Assembly (NCBI RefSeq): GCF_009811555.1
Contig: NZ_BLIN01000003.1
Coordinates: 1,178,001 to 1,242,000 of the forward strand
Direction: 5' to 3'
DNA: 64,000 nucleotides
From: Streptomyces caniferus
GTDB taxonomy: Bacteria > Actinomycetota > Actinomycetes > Streptomycetales > Streptomycetaceae
The notes under the pieces were generated by a model. The model saw only the letters and a program-made list of their open reading frames with translations. It searched no databases and was not told the origin of the DNA. The stretch's first letter is position 1, and each line of letters begins with the position of its first letter. Made by a program: the position numbers and the translations under genes. Positions 8,013 to 16,259 of the stretch are shown here, piece after piece.

Positions 8013-9173
8013 CTACGGGGCGTCGAGGCCGACCAGCCCCGCCAGGGCCTCCCGGTGCCGCCCCGGCGACCCGAGGGCGAGCTCATCGCTCTTGGCCCGC
8101 TTGAGGAACAGATGGGCCGGGTGTTCCCAGGTCATACCGATGCCGCCGTGCAACTGGACGCACTCCTGGGCGGCGCGCACCGCCACCGGCGCGCAGTACG
8201 CCTGGGCGACGGCCACCGCCACCGGGGCGTCGGGGCTGCCGGTGGCCAGCGCGTCCGCCGCGTTACGGGCGGCGGCGCGGGCCGAGGCCACCTCCAGCCA
8301 GAGCGCGGCCATCCGGTGCTTGAGCGCCTGGAACGAGCCGACGGGGCGGCCGAACTGGGTGCGCTGTGCCGTGTAGCGGACGGTTTCGGTCAGGCACCAT
8401 TCGGCGACGCCCAGTTGCTCCGAGGCGAGCAGTCCGGCACCGGTGAGCAGGGCGCGTTCGACGGCGGCGCGGGCCCGGTCGCCGGAGGCCAGGAGCGTAC
8501 CGCGGGCGCCGTCGAAGGTGAGGTGGCCCAGGGGGCGGGTGAGGTCGAGCGGAGTGACGGAGTCGGTACGGACCCCGTCCGCCGAGGCCTCGACGGAGTA
8601 GAGGGCCGGGCCGTCGGGGCCCTGGGCCGAAACCAGCAGGAGTTCGGCGCCCGCGGCGTCGGCGACCGAGGTCACCCGGCCGGTCAGGGCGCCGTCCGCC
8701 GCGGCCCGTACGGCCGGTTCCGCCGGCCCGCCCGGAGCGGTGGGCAGCGGGACCGCGAGCACACCGACGGTCCGGCCCCCGGCGAGCGCGGCGAGCGGCG
8801 CGGCGACGTCCTCCCGGGCGTGATCGCAGCCCAGCAGCGCGGTCACCGCGATGACCGCGCTGGTCAGATAGGGGACGGGCGCGACGGAGCGGCCGACCTC
8901 CTCCAGCACGACGGCGGCCTCACGGGCGCTCGCGCCCGCACCGCCGAGCTTCTCGGGCACCAGCAGCCCCGCGGCACCGATCTCCGTGGCGAGGGCGCGC
9001 CACAGCCCGGTGTCGTAGGCGACCTCCGACTCCAGGCCGGCGAGCACCGTGGCCGGATCGCCGCGGTCGGCGAGCAGCGAGCGCACGGCGGCGCGCAGCG
9101 CCTCCTCGTCCTCGGAGTACAGCAGGTCGGGGTCGGCTGCCGGGGTGCCGGTCAGGGGGGTCCCGTCGTTCAT
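8013..9173 (-). CDS. Acyl-CoA dehydrogenase (second subunit-like)
   Basis: A 386-residue acyl-CoA dehydrogenase-family flavoprotein. The FAD/acyl-binding middle region is weakly conserved, but the C-terminal helical bundle is clear: AEWCLTETVRYTAQRTQFGR, then LKHRMAALWLEVASARAAAR and CVQLHGGIGMTWEHPAHLF. The start is set at the ATG at 9173, which overlaps the TGA of the preceding gene as ATGA, rather than at a codon six residues upstream. Paired acyl-CoA dehydrogenases in one operon often form heteromeric steroid- or branched-acid-type enzymes (established for ChsE-like pairs); that this pair does so is inference. Last gene of a three-gene operon. Confidence 0.93.
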   Translation of the reverse strand: MNDGTPLTGTPAADPDLLYSEDEEALRAAVRSLLADRGDPATVLAGLESEVAYDTGLWRALATEIGAAGLLVPEKLGGAGASAREAAVVLEEVGRSVAPVPYLTSAVIAVTALLGCDHAREDVAAPLAALAGGRTVGVLAVPLPTAPGGPAEPAVRAAADGALTGRVTSVADAAGAELLLVSAQGPDGPALYSVEASADGVRTDSVTPLDLTRPLGHLTFDGARGTLLASGDRARAAVERALLTGAGLLASEQLGVAEWCLTETVRYTAQRTQFGRPVGSFQALKHRMAALWLEVASARAAARNAADALATGSPDAPVAVAVAQAYCAPVAVRAAQECVQLHGGIGMTWEHPAHLFLKRAKSDELALGSPGRHREALAGLVGLDAP

Positions 9174-10354
9174 CGGGGGAGGTCCTTCCACGCGACGTCC
9201 TTGTCGGTGCGCGGCTCGGGGGGCAGCCCCAGCACACGTTCGGCGACGATGTTGAGCAGCACTTCCGAGGTGCCTCCTTCGATGGAGTTCCCCTTGGCGC
9301 GCAGATAGCGGTAACCGGCCTCACGGCCGGTGAAGTCGACCCCGTCGGGGCGGCGCATCGTCCAGTCGTCGTAGGTCAGACCGTCCTCGGCGAGGAACTC
9401 CACCTCCCAGCCGCTGATCTCCTGCGCGAGCCGGGCGAAGGCGAGCTTCATCCCGCTGCCCTCGGGGCCGGGCTGGCCCATGGTGAGCTGCTGGCGCAGG
9501 CGCTCGCCGGTCAGCCGGGCGACCTCGGCCTCCACCCACAGCGTCAGCAGCCGCTGGTGCAGGTCGTGGGTGCGCAGTCCGGGCCGCGCGCGCCAGTCGG
9601 CGGCGGCCACGCCGATCATTCCGCCCTCGCGCGGGATGCGGGCGCCGCCGATGGCGACCCGCTCGTTCATCAGCGTGGTCTGGGCGACCTTCCAGCCCTC
9701 GCCGACCTCACCGAGTCGCTGGGCGTCGGGGATGCGGACACCGGTGAGGAAGACCTCGTTGAACTCGGCCTCGCCGGTGATCTGCCGCAGCGGACGCACC
9801 TCGACGCCGGGGTCGGTCATATCGCATACGAAGTAGCTGATGCCACGGTGTTTGGGCAGGTCGGGGTCGGTACGGGCGATCAGGATCGCCCAGCGGGCCA
9901 GATGCGCGCTGGACGTCCAGACCTTCTGGCCGTCCACGATCCAGTCACCCTCGCCGTCGCGTACCGCGCGGGTCGCCAGCGCCGCCAGGTCGGAGCCGGC
10001 GCCGGGCTCGCTGAACAGCTGGCACCACACCTCCTCGCCGGTCCACAACGGGCGCAGCAGGCGCTGCTTCTGCTCGTCGCTGCCGAAGCGGAGGATGGTG
10101 GGCGCGGCCATACCGAGGCCGATGCCGATACGGCCGGGGTCGTTGCCGGGGGCGCCGGCGGCCTCCAACTCCGCGTCCACGACCGCCTGCAGGGAACGCG
10201 GCGCGTCCAGCCCGCCGAGCCCCTCGGGGAAGTGGACCCAGGCCAGTCCCGCGTCGAAGCGGGCGCGCAGGAACTCCAGCCGTCCGGTCTCGGCGGGCGG
10301 GTGTGCGGTGAGCAGCTCGACGGTGCGCCGGCGCAGGTCCTCGGCGTCGGTCAT
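9170..10354 (-). CDS. Acyl-CoA dehydrogenase (first subunit-like)
   Basis: A 394-residue acyl-CoA dehydrogenase. The FAD-binding segments WCQLFSEPGAGSDLAALATRA and VDGQKVWTSSAHLARW, and the C-terminal EGGTSEVLLNIVAERVLGLP, are typical of the family and of length normal for it. ATG at 10354 overlaps the quinone-oxidoreductase stop (ATGA), and its own TGA overlaps the next dehydrogenase's ATG, so all three genes are translationally coupled. Expected to catalyse alpha,beta-desaturation of an acyl-CoA, passing electrons to ETF; the neighbour suggests a redox cofactor link. Confidence 0.95.
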   Translation of the reverse strand: MTDAEDLRRRTVELLTAHPPAETGRLEFLRARFDAGLAWVHFPEGLGGLDAPRSLQAVVDAELEAAGAPGNDPGRIGIGLGMAAPTILRFGSDEQKQRLLRPLWTGEEVWCQLFSEPGAGSDLAALATRAVRDGEGDWIVDGQKVWTSSAHLARWAILIARTDPDLPKHRGISYFVCDMTDPGVEVRPLRQITGEAEFNEVFLTGVRIPDAQRLGEVGEGWKVAQTTLMNERVAIGGARIPREGGMIGVAAADWRARPGLRTHDLHQRLLTLWVEAEVARLTGERLRQQLTMGQPGPEGSGMKLAFARLAQEISGWEVEFLAEDGLTYDDWTMRRPDGVDFTGREAGYRYLRAKGNSIEGGTSEVLLNIVAERVLGLPPEPRTDKDVAWKDLPR

Positions 10355-11349
10355 CGGGTCTCCTTTGCCGCGGGCAGGACGACGAGCCGGCCGGTGGACG
10401 TACCGTCGGCGACCCGCTGGACGGCCTCGGCGGCGTCCTCCAGCGGGAACCTGCCGCCGATGAGCGGTTTGACGGCGCCCTGTGCGGCGAGCTTCGACAG
10501 CTCTTCGTGGCAGGCGTCGACCGCGGCCGGGTCCTTGGTGTTGTACAGGCCCCAGTGCAGGCCCAGGATCGCGTAGTTCTTCACCAGCGCGTGGTTGAGG
10601 GCCGGGGTGGGGATGGCACCGCCGGCGAAGCCGACGACGAGGATCCGGCCCTCGAAGGCGATGCACTTGACGGACTTGGCGTAGGCGTCGCCGCCCACCG
10701 GGTCGTAGACCACATCCGCGCCCCGGCCGCCGGTGTCCTCCTTCACGGCGGCGATGATGTCGTCGTGACGGCGGTCGAGGACGAGGTCGCAGCCCAGTTC
10801 GCGGGCGGTCCGGGCCTTGTCCTCGCCGCCGACGACACCGATGACCCGCGCGCCGGCGGCCTTGCCGAGCTGTACGGCGGCGCTGCCGACGCCCCCGGCG
10901 GCGGCGTGCACGAGCAGCGTCTCGCCCGCCTGGAGCCGGGCCCGGCGGTGCAGTCCGAACCAGCCGGTCTGGTAGCCGATGTGCAGCGCGGCGGCCTCGG
11001 CGTCGTCCAGCGCCTCGGGCGCCGGGCGGACCGTCGCGGCATCGACGACGGCGAGCTCGGCGAATCCGCCGTCCGGCAGCGGCGGCTGGGCCAGCACCCG
11101 CGCCCCGATCCGTCCGGCCGCCCCCTCCCCCGCGGCGAGCACCTCGCCGCAGATCTCCACGCCGGGGGTGAACGGCAGCGGCGGCCGCACCTGGTACTGG
11201 CCGCGGCACAGCAGGGCGTCGGGGAAGTTGACGTTGGCGGCCCGCACCCGCAGCAGCAGCTGACCCGGTCCCGGCTGCGGGTCCGGCACCTCCTCCAGCC
11301 GCATCACTTCACGCGGCTCGCCGTTCGCGTGTACGCGCCATGCCTTCAC
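10351..11349 (-). CDS. NADPH:quinone oxidoreductase (zinc-independent MDR family)
   Basis: A 332-residue medium-chain dehydrogenase/reductase of the quinone-oxidoreductase group. It has the GroES-like N-terminal part (LLLRVRAANVNFPDALLCRG), a Rossmann motif (LLVHAAAGGVGSAAVQLGKA) and VVYDPVGGDAYAKSVKCIA; the zinc-ligand set of alcohol dehydrogenases is absent. The start is a GTG at 11349 with GGAGG seven bases upstream; a longer frame to 11460 has no ribosome-binding site and codes for unconserved residues. It is the first gene of the operon, about 70 bp downstream of a FadR-like dyad. Confidence 0.92.
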   Translation of the reverse strand: MKAWRVHANGEPREVMRLEEVPDPQPGPGQLLLRVRAANVNFPDALLCRGQYQVRPPLPFTPGVEICGEVLAAGEGAAGRIGARVLAQPPLPDGGFAELAVVDAATVRPAPEALDDAEAAALHIGYQTGWFGLHRRARLQAGETLLVHAAAGGVGSAAVQLGKAAGARVIGVVGGEDKARTARELGCDLVLDRRHDDIIAAVKEDTGGRGADVVYDPVGGDAYAKSVKCIAFEGRILVVGFAGGAIPTPALNHALVKNYAILGLHWGLYNTKDPAAVDACHEELSKLAAQGAVKPLIGGRFPLEDAAEAVQRVADGTSTGRLVVLPAAKETR

Positions 11350-11416
11350 CTGGAGCCTCCACAGACCTTGGATACGCGGGTGGGGCGGCGGGCCCACCGG
11401 CGCCACCGCCAGCGAC

Positions 11417-11434
11417 ATACTAAGCGGTCGGTAT
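11417..11434. promoter_or_regulatory. TetR/FadR-like dyad upstream of the acyl-CoA dehydrogenase operon
   Basis: An 18-bp imperfect palindrome, ATACTAAGC GGTCGGTAT, located 68-85 bp before the GTG of the quinone-oxidoreductase gene. Six of nine half-site positions are symmetric. The TACTAAGCGGT...GTA form resembles operators of TetR-type fatty-acid regulators found before actinobacterial acyl-CoA genes (from memory of such sites); no TetR gene is adjacent. Confidence 0.45.
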
Positions 11435-11555
11435 CCCGCAGGGAACAGTCTCCGCCACATCGCGGCCAGGCCCCGCCGCCGCCACCGGCCGGGCCCGGGA
11501 CCCTGCTACCGACAGGGCCAGGCTCCCGCCCGCCCGATGACGGAGACTGGCCGGC

Positions 11556-12437
11556 ATGGACACACCCGTCACGGACTCCCCCGCCGCACTGGGAGATTTT
11601 CTGCGCACCCGCCGCGCCCGGCTGCAGCCGGCGGACGTCGGGCTGGTCTCCTACGGGACGCGGCGCCGCGTCCCCGGGCTGCGCCGCGAGGAGCTGGCCC
11701 AGCTCGCCGGCGTCAGCGTCGCCTACTACACCCGCCTCGAACAGGGCCAGAGCCACCACGCCTCGCAGGGCGTGCTGGACGCATTGGCCCGTGCGCTGCG
11801 CCTGACCGACGACGAGCGGGCGCATCTGCGCGAGCTGGCCCGTCCGGCCAGGGCGCGCCGCCGCCCCGCGGTGCGCCACGACACGGCCCGCGCCGGTGTA
11901 CGGCAGCTGCTCGCCGCCATGACGGACATACCGGCCCTCGCCCTCGGGCCGCGCTTCGAGATCCTGGCGTGGAACCGCCTGGGGCACGCCCTGATCGCCG
12001 GGCACCTCGACTTCGACAGCCCCGGCCGCCCACAGGACCGCCCCAACGCCCAGCGGCTGTTCTTCCTCGACCCGCACACCCGCGAGCTGTACCCGGACCG
12101 CGACAAGGAGGCCCGGCGGGCCGTCTCCTCCTTGCGGGTGGCCGCGGGCCAGTACGCCGACGATCGCCAACTGGCCGAACTCATCGGCGAGTTGTCGATG
12201 AAGAGCACCGAGTTCAGCGGTCTGTGGTCACGGCACGCCGTCCACAACTGCACCTTCGGGACCAAGCGGTTCCACCATCCGCTGGTGGGCGAACTGGAGC
12301 TGGACTTCGAGATGCTGCAGACGCCGGACGGGTCCGGGCAGGGCGTACTGATGTACACCGCGGCGCCGGGCTCACCGTCCGAGGCCGCGCTGCGGCTGCT
12401 CGCCACGGAGCGCGGCCCGGAAGTCCGGGGTCCTTGA
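11556..12437 (+). CDS. XRE-family regulator with MmyB-like ligand domain
   Basis: A 293-residue regulator. The N-terminal helix-turn-helix (LGDFLRTRRARLQP ... RRVPGLRREELAQLAGVSVAYYTRLEQGQ, residues 12-64) is followed by an MmyB-type C-terminal PAS-like domain with the characteristic ALGPRFEILAWNRLGHALI and FSGLWSRHAVHNC segments. These proteins in Streptomyces usually regulate a divergently placed dehydrogenase or reductase gene; here the divergent gene is the quinone-oxidoreductase operon, 206 bp away. The MmyB domain has been shown to bind fatty acids in at least one relative (established); its ligand here is unknown. Confidence 0.92.
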   Translation: MDTPVTDSPAALGDFLRTRRARLQPADVGLVSYGTRRRVPGLRREELAQLAGVSVAYYTRLEQGQSHHASQGVLDALARALRLTDDERAHLRELARPARARRRPAVRHDTARAGVRQLLAAMTDIPALALGPRFEILAWNRLGHALIAGHLDFDSPGRPQDRPNAQRLFFLDPHTRELYPDRDKEARRAVSSLRVAAGQYADDRQLAELIGELSMKSTEFSGLWSRHAVHNCTFGTKRFHHPLVGELELDFEMLQTPDGSGQGVLMYTAAPGSPSEAALRLLATERGPEVRGP

Positions 12438-12545
12438 ACCCGAGCACCCATAGGCCGATGCCCCGCACCCCGTACTTCCTCAGCAGCGGCAACCGCTCGC
12501 CGCCACCGGCCATGGGGATCAACGGAACAGTCAGTATCGGTGAGA
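12430..12545 (-). pseudogene. C-terminal remnant of a GH18-like gene
   Basis: The minus strand in this short stretch reads LLRKYGVRGIGLWVLGFKD, which looks like the end of a glycoside hydrolase family 18 barrel (typical KYG-RGVG-W-LG strand). The frame is closed by a TGA about 20 codons upstream and runs out into the XRE gene, so nothing functional remains. A matching N-terminal GH18-like remnant on the same strand lies at about 17040-17377, 4.5 kb upstream, suggesting one gene split by the intervening island. Confidence 0.4.
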
Positions 12546-12558
12546 ACGATCATGGTTG
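12542..12558 (+). repeat. 17-bp inverted repeat, left copy
   Basis: GAGAACGATCATGGTTG; the same 17 bases occur in inverted orientation at 16981-16997. Both read inward and bracket the island holding the Tn3 remnant and the NLR operon. It does not start with the GGGG of Tn3-family ends, and a 17-base match could arise by chance in a 64-kb window. Confidence 0.5.
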
Positions 12559-12632
12559 CGCGGTCGTGATCGCCTAGCACGGGCGGCCCTCCCCGTGCGG
12601 TCTTTCAGTAAGAGATCCACGGTCACTCAAAG

Positions 12633-13377
12633 GTGGTCATCGAGGAGCTGGAACTCATCGACGAGACCGGACGCTATGTGGACACGGCCGCACTGTGGCG
12701 GGCGCTGGAAGAGATCGCGCCCCGGGCCACTCTTCCAGCGCGGCGGCCACGGTGGTGAGCCTGGTGCCGGAGGACGACGACACGGCGGAGACCGCGCCGC
12801 GCGGGGCACTCGCACTGCGCTACAACACCGTGCGCCCGTTCCTGTCGCTGCTGGGCGAGACGTCTGCGCTGAGAGCGGCGACCGGCGCGATGCGCATCCT
12901 GACCGGGGTGAAGCGACTACCCGGCCCTGTCGCGGCGGAAGGTGTCGGAGAAGCCGCTGCTGCCGCGCGAGGTCGACGACAAGCTGGTCCCGGCACGCTG
13001 GCGCAAGGCGGTGTACGCGAACGCCGAGCCGCCCCAGGGAGCGGTGGACCGCGACGCGTACGTGGTGTGCGTGCTGGAGCAGCTCTTCCGCGCCCTCAAG
13101 CGCCGCGACATCTTCGCCTCCCCCTCACACCGCTGGTCCGACCCGCGCGCCCGCCTGCTTCAGGGCCGGGCGCGAGGACGTCTTGGCGGGCCTGAGCCTC
13201 CCGGAGGACGCGGAACAGCACCTTCGGGAGCTGATCGACGTGCTGGACGCGACATGGAAACAGATGGCCGAGCGCCTTCAGGAGGCCGGCGCCGACGCGA
13301 AGAGCAGCATCGAGGTACAGCCGAACGGCCGCGCGAAGCTGAACGTGGAGAAGCTCCACGCGCTCGGCGAGCCGTAG
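12633..13377 (+). pseudogene. Tn3-family transposase remnant, frame-broken
   Basis: Four reading-frame pieces in order resemble one Tn3-family TnpA internal segment: VVIEELELIDETGRYVDTAA (from 12633), then VRPFLSLLGETSALRAATG (about 12830), then VDDKLVPARWRKAVYANAEP and RDAYVVCVLEQLFRALKRRD and FASPSHRWSDPRARLLQG (12970-13160), then REDVLAGLSLPEDAEQHLRE to a TAG at 13377. At least three frame changes separate them and both the N-terminal and the catalytic DDE portions are missing, so the element is dead. It marks the neighbouring NLR operon as part of a mobile or formerly mobile stretch. Confidence 0.75.
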
Positions 13378-13415
13378 TCGCTGAACTGGCTGCGCCATGC
13401 TTGTGGCACACCCGC

Positions 13416-16259
13416 TCACATGCACTTTGGGCCCTCGCCAGCCCGCTTGGCGAGAGCATCAGCATGAGCGCGGCGGACTGAACGGGTCAGCGGGTGGTCT
13501 TCGTCCAGCACCCGCACCGTGTCGGTGAGGTTCTGCTCGAACAGCGGGATAGCGCGGCCCAGATCACCCGCCGACTCGTAGGCGCCGGCGAGGTTGTTGC
13601 GGGTGATCAGAGTGTCGGGGTGGTCTTCGCCCAGCACCCGCAGCCGCTCTTCGAGAGTCTGCTCGTACAGCGGGATCGCGCGGTCCAGGTCACCCGCTGC
13701 ATGGTAGGCGTAGGCGAGGTTGTTGCGGGTGGTCAGAGTGTCGGGGTGGTCTTCGCCCAGCACCCGCAGCCGCTCTTCGAGAGTCTGCTCGTACAGCGGG
13801 ATCGCACGGCCCAGATCACCCGCCGACTCGTAGACATCGGCGAGGCTGTTGCGGAAGGTCAGGGTGGAGGGGTGGTCTTCGCCCAGCACCCGCACCGTGT
13901 CGGTGAGGGTCTGCTCGAACAGCGGGATAGCGCGGCCCAGGTCACCCGCCGACTCGTAGGCGTGGGCGAGGTTGTTGCGGGTGGTCAGGGTGGAGGGGTG
14001 GTCTTCACCCAGCACCCGCACCGTGTCGGTGAGGGTCTGCTCGAACAGCGGGATAGCGCGGCCCAGATCACCCGCCGAGTAGTAGGCGGCGGCGAGGTCG
14101 CTGCGGGTGGCCAGAGTCTCGGGGTGGTCTTCGCCCAGCACCCGCAGCCGCTCTTCGAGAGTCTGCTCGAACAGCGGGATCGCACGGCCCAGGTCACCCG
14201 CCGCCTTGTAGGCGCCGGCGAGGTTGTTGCGGGTGGTCAGGGTGGAGGGGTGGTCTTCACCCAGCACCCGCACCGTGTCGGTGAGGGTCTGCTCGCACAG
14301 CGGGATCGCGCGTCCCAGATCACCCGCCGACCGGAAGGCGCCGGCGAGGCTGTCGCGGGTGGTCAGAGTGTCGGGGTGGTCTTCGCCCAGCACCCGCAGC
14401 CGCTCTTCGAGAGTCTGCTCGAACAGCGGGATCGCGCGGCCCAGATCACCCGCCGACCAGTAGGCGTGGGCAAGATTGTTGCGGGTGGTCAGAGTGTCGG
14501 GGGCGTCTTCGCCCAGCACTCGGACCATGTCGGTGAGGGTCTGCTCGCACAGCGGGATCGCGCGTCCCAGATCACCCGCCGACTGGTAGGCGCAGGCGAG
14601 GCTGTTGCGGGAGGCCAGAGTGTCGGGGTGGTCTTCACCCAGCACCCGCACCGTGTCGGTGAGGGTCTGCTCGAACAGCGGGATCGCGCGTCCCAGATCA
14701 CCCGCCGACCAGTAGGCGTGGGCAAGATTGTTGCGGGTGGTCAGAGTGTCGGGGTCGTCATCACCCAGCACCCGCACCATGTCGGAAAGGGCGCGTTGGA
14801 GGTGGCTGAACGCGCGAGCGGGCAGGCCCTCCCCGACGAGGAAGTGGGCGGTCTGGTTGAGGAGCAGGGCGGTGGTGTGGGTATCGGTGTCCTGGGTGGT
14901 GTGTTCGGCGAGAGCGTCGATATGAGGGAGCAGGGTGCGCCCGGTCGGCCGGGTGGTGGGGTCTGTCCAGTGTGCGGGCAGGGCGGTGTAGAGGCAGTCG
15001 GTGGCCTGTTCGCGGGCTTGTGCGGTGAGGGCTGGAGTGCGGTGGGGGTCGTCGGGGTCCGGTGTGCGGGCGAGTGCCTGGACAAGTCGGTGCACGGACA
15101 GGGTGTGGGTGGCGGGATCGGGGGTGATCATGCTGTAGGCCGTCAGGACGCCGAGTGCGGTGTTCAGCGTGGGCGGGTCGGCCGGGCCGCCGTCCAGGAG
15201 TGTGGCGGGGATCTGGTCGGGGGCGTACCAGGCCAGCAGGCGCAGCAGACCGGCGGCCTGGGGGTGGAGTGTGGCGATCCGGTCCAGCGTCACGTGCCAG
15301 ATCCGGGCGATGGTGCGCTGGGGTGCGGTGACGCCGACCGCACCGGTGCGGTACATCGCGGCCGGGTGTTGGTCCAGCAGGGTGAGGTAGGCGCGCGGGG
15401 TGGTGAGCGGATTCTGGGCGAGGTAGGCGGCTGCCTGCTCGATGGCCAGCGGGAGTTGGCCCAGTTCCGCGCACAGGTCCTCGGCGCCGTCCATGTTCCG
15501 GCCGGGTGCGGTGTGGGTGGCGGTACGGGTGAGCAGGTCGAGTGCGTCGGCCGCGGCCAGGACGTCCAGGCGTACGACGGTGGGGATGTGGTGCCAGGCG
15601 GTGGCGAGGCGGCTGGTGATCAGGAAGCGTCCGTGTGCGTGGGTGCGGTCCAGGAGCGGGGCGATGTCGGCCGGGTCGTTGACGTTGTCCAGGATCAGCA
15701 GCCAGCCGGTGTGGCTGGCCAGCCACTGCAGGGCCCATTCCGCCAGTGCCTCGCTCGGCAGTGTGCCGGTCAGGGCCGGTTGCAGGGCTCCGGCCAGGTC
15801 CGTGAGGCCCTGTTGCACCCCGGCGGGGGTGTCGGCGGTGACCCATCGGGCGGGGTAGCAGCCGTGCGCGCGGGTGGCGGCCCAGTGCGCGGCCAGGGTG
15901 CTCTTGCCGATGCCCCCCAGTCCGTGCACGGCCTGGACGACGGCCCCGCCGGGGGTGGCGAGGGCTTCGTCGAGCCGGTCCAGTTCCTCTGTACGGCCGA
16001 CGAACAGGCCCGGGCGTCCGGAGAGGGTGTCCAGTCCGGGCGGGGCGGGGATCTGGGCGGGGGGCCGTAACACGTCGGGCGGCAGGGACACCGCCAGGGC
16101 GCCGTCCCCGGTCATTACAGGGGCGTGGACGTTGCCTCCGATGGATACGGCCCGCTCGCCGCGGGCTTCCACCCGTGAGGCGGGGGCGGGGCCCGGGGCG
16201 GGGCTTGTGGCGGGTGGTTCTGGCTCTTGCGCGTCGGTCCGCCGGACCGGCCTCTTCAC
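13416..16259 (-). CDS. NB-ARC (STAND/NLR-type) ATPase with kinesin-light-chain-like TPRs and N-terminal signalling motif
   Basis: A 947-residue signal-transduction ATPase. A Pro/Ala-rich leader precedes the motif ERAVSIGGNVHAPVMTGD (residues 35-52). The NB-ARC domain has P-loop GLGGIGKST (113-121), Walker B WLLILDNVND (186-195) and LPLAIEQAAAYLA (GxP-like). About eleven 42-residue TPRs (GDLGRAIPLFEQTL..RVLGEDHP type) fill roughly 470-940. Start GTG at 16259 overlaps the stop of the upstream small membrane gene (GTGA), so the two are translationally coupled. The N-terminal motif is repeated twice in that neighbour, the arrangement of NLRs that seed an effector through shared prion-like motifs. 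Predicted role: sensor of infection or stress whose oligomerisation triggers the partner. No enzymatic effector domain is fused. Confidence 0.93.
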   Translation of the reverse strand: MKRPVRRTDAQEPEPPATSPAPGPAPASRVEARGERAVSIGGNVHAPVMTGDGALAVSLPPDVLRPPAQIPAPPGLDTLSGRPGLFVGRTEELDRLDEALATPGGAVVQAVHGLGGIGKSTLAAHWAATRAHGCYPARWVTADTPAGVQQGLTDLAGALQPALTGTLPSEALAEWALQWLASHTGWLLILDNVNDPADIAPLLDRTHAHGRFLITSRLATAWHHIPTVVRLDVLAAADALDLLTRTATHTAPGRNMDGAEDLCAELGQLPLAIEQAAAYLAQNPLTTPRAYLTLLDQHPAAMYRTGAVGVTAPQRTIARIWHVTLDRIATLHPQAAGLLRLLAWYAPDQIPATLLDGGPADPPTLNTALGVLTAYSMITPDPATHTLSVHRLVQALARTPDPDDPHRTPALTAQAREQATDCLYTALPAHWTDPTTRPTGRTLLPHIDALAEHTTQDTDTHTTALLLNQTAHFLVGEGLPARAFSHLQRALSDMVRVLGDDDPDTLTTRNNLAHAYWSAGDLGRAIPLFEQTLTDTVRVLGEDHPDTLASRNSLACAYQSAGDLGRAIPLCEQTLTDMVRVLGEDAPDTLTTRNNLAHAYWSAGDLGRAIPLFEQTLEERLRVLGEDHPDTLTTRDSLAGAFRSAGDLGRAIPLCEQTLTDTVRVLGEDHPSTLTTRNNLAGAYKAAGDLGRAIPLFEQTLEERLRVLGEDHPETLATRSDLAAAYYSAGDLGRAIPLFEQTLTDTVRVLGEDHPSTLTTRNNLAHAYESAGDLGRAIPLFEQTLTDTVRVLGEDHPSTLTFRNSLADVYESAGDLGRAIPLYEQTLEERLRVLGEDHPDTLTTRNNLAYAYHAAGDLDRAIPLYEQTLEERLRVLGEDHPDTLITRNNLAGAYESAGDLGRAIPLFEQNLTDTVRVLDEDHPLTRSVRRAHADALAKRAGEGPKCM
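13470..14810 (-). repeat. About ten direct 126-bp repeats encoding TPR units
   Basis: Successive units begin at 126-bp spacing (for example GCCCAG(A/G)TCACCCGCC near 13559, 13811, 13937, 14063, 14693 on the plus strand) and are about 85-97% alike between neighbours at DNA level. Two alternating flavours encode TLTDTVRVLGEDHP and TLEERLRVLGEDHP. This is within the NLR gene and implies recent expansion or gene conversion. Confidence 0.9.

Noticed and set aside
12556..13481. Separate small hypothetical genes in the 12.6-13.5 kb stretch
   Set aside because: The open frames are pieces of one Tn3-type transposase in different phases or shadows of these.
13470..14810. Possible CRISPR array because of regular repeats
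   Set aside because: Unit is 126 bp with no unique spacers, and it is fully coding (TPRs). No cas genes.
13494..16070. 858-residue plus-strand frame with its own 42-residue repeats
   Set aside because: It is the reverse-strand image of the TPR array; its periodicity merely mirrors the NLR gene, which has clear domains.
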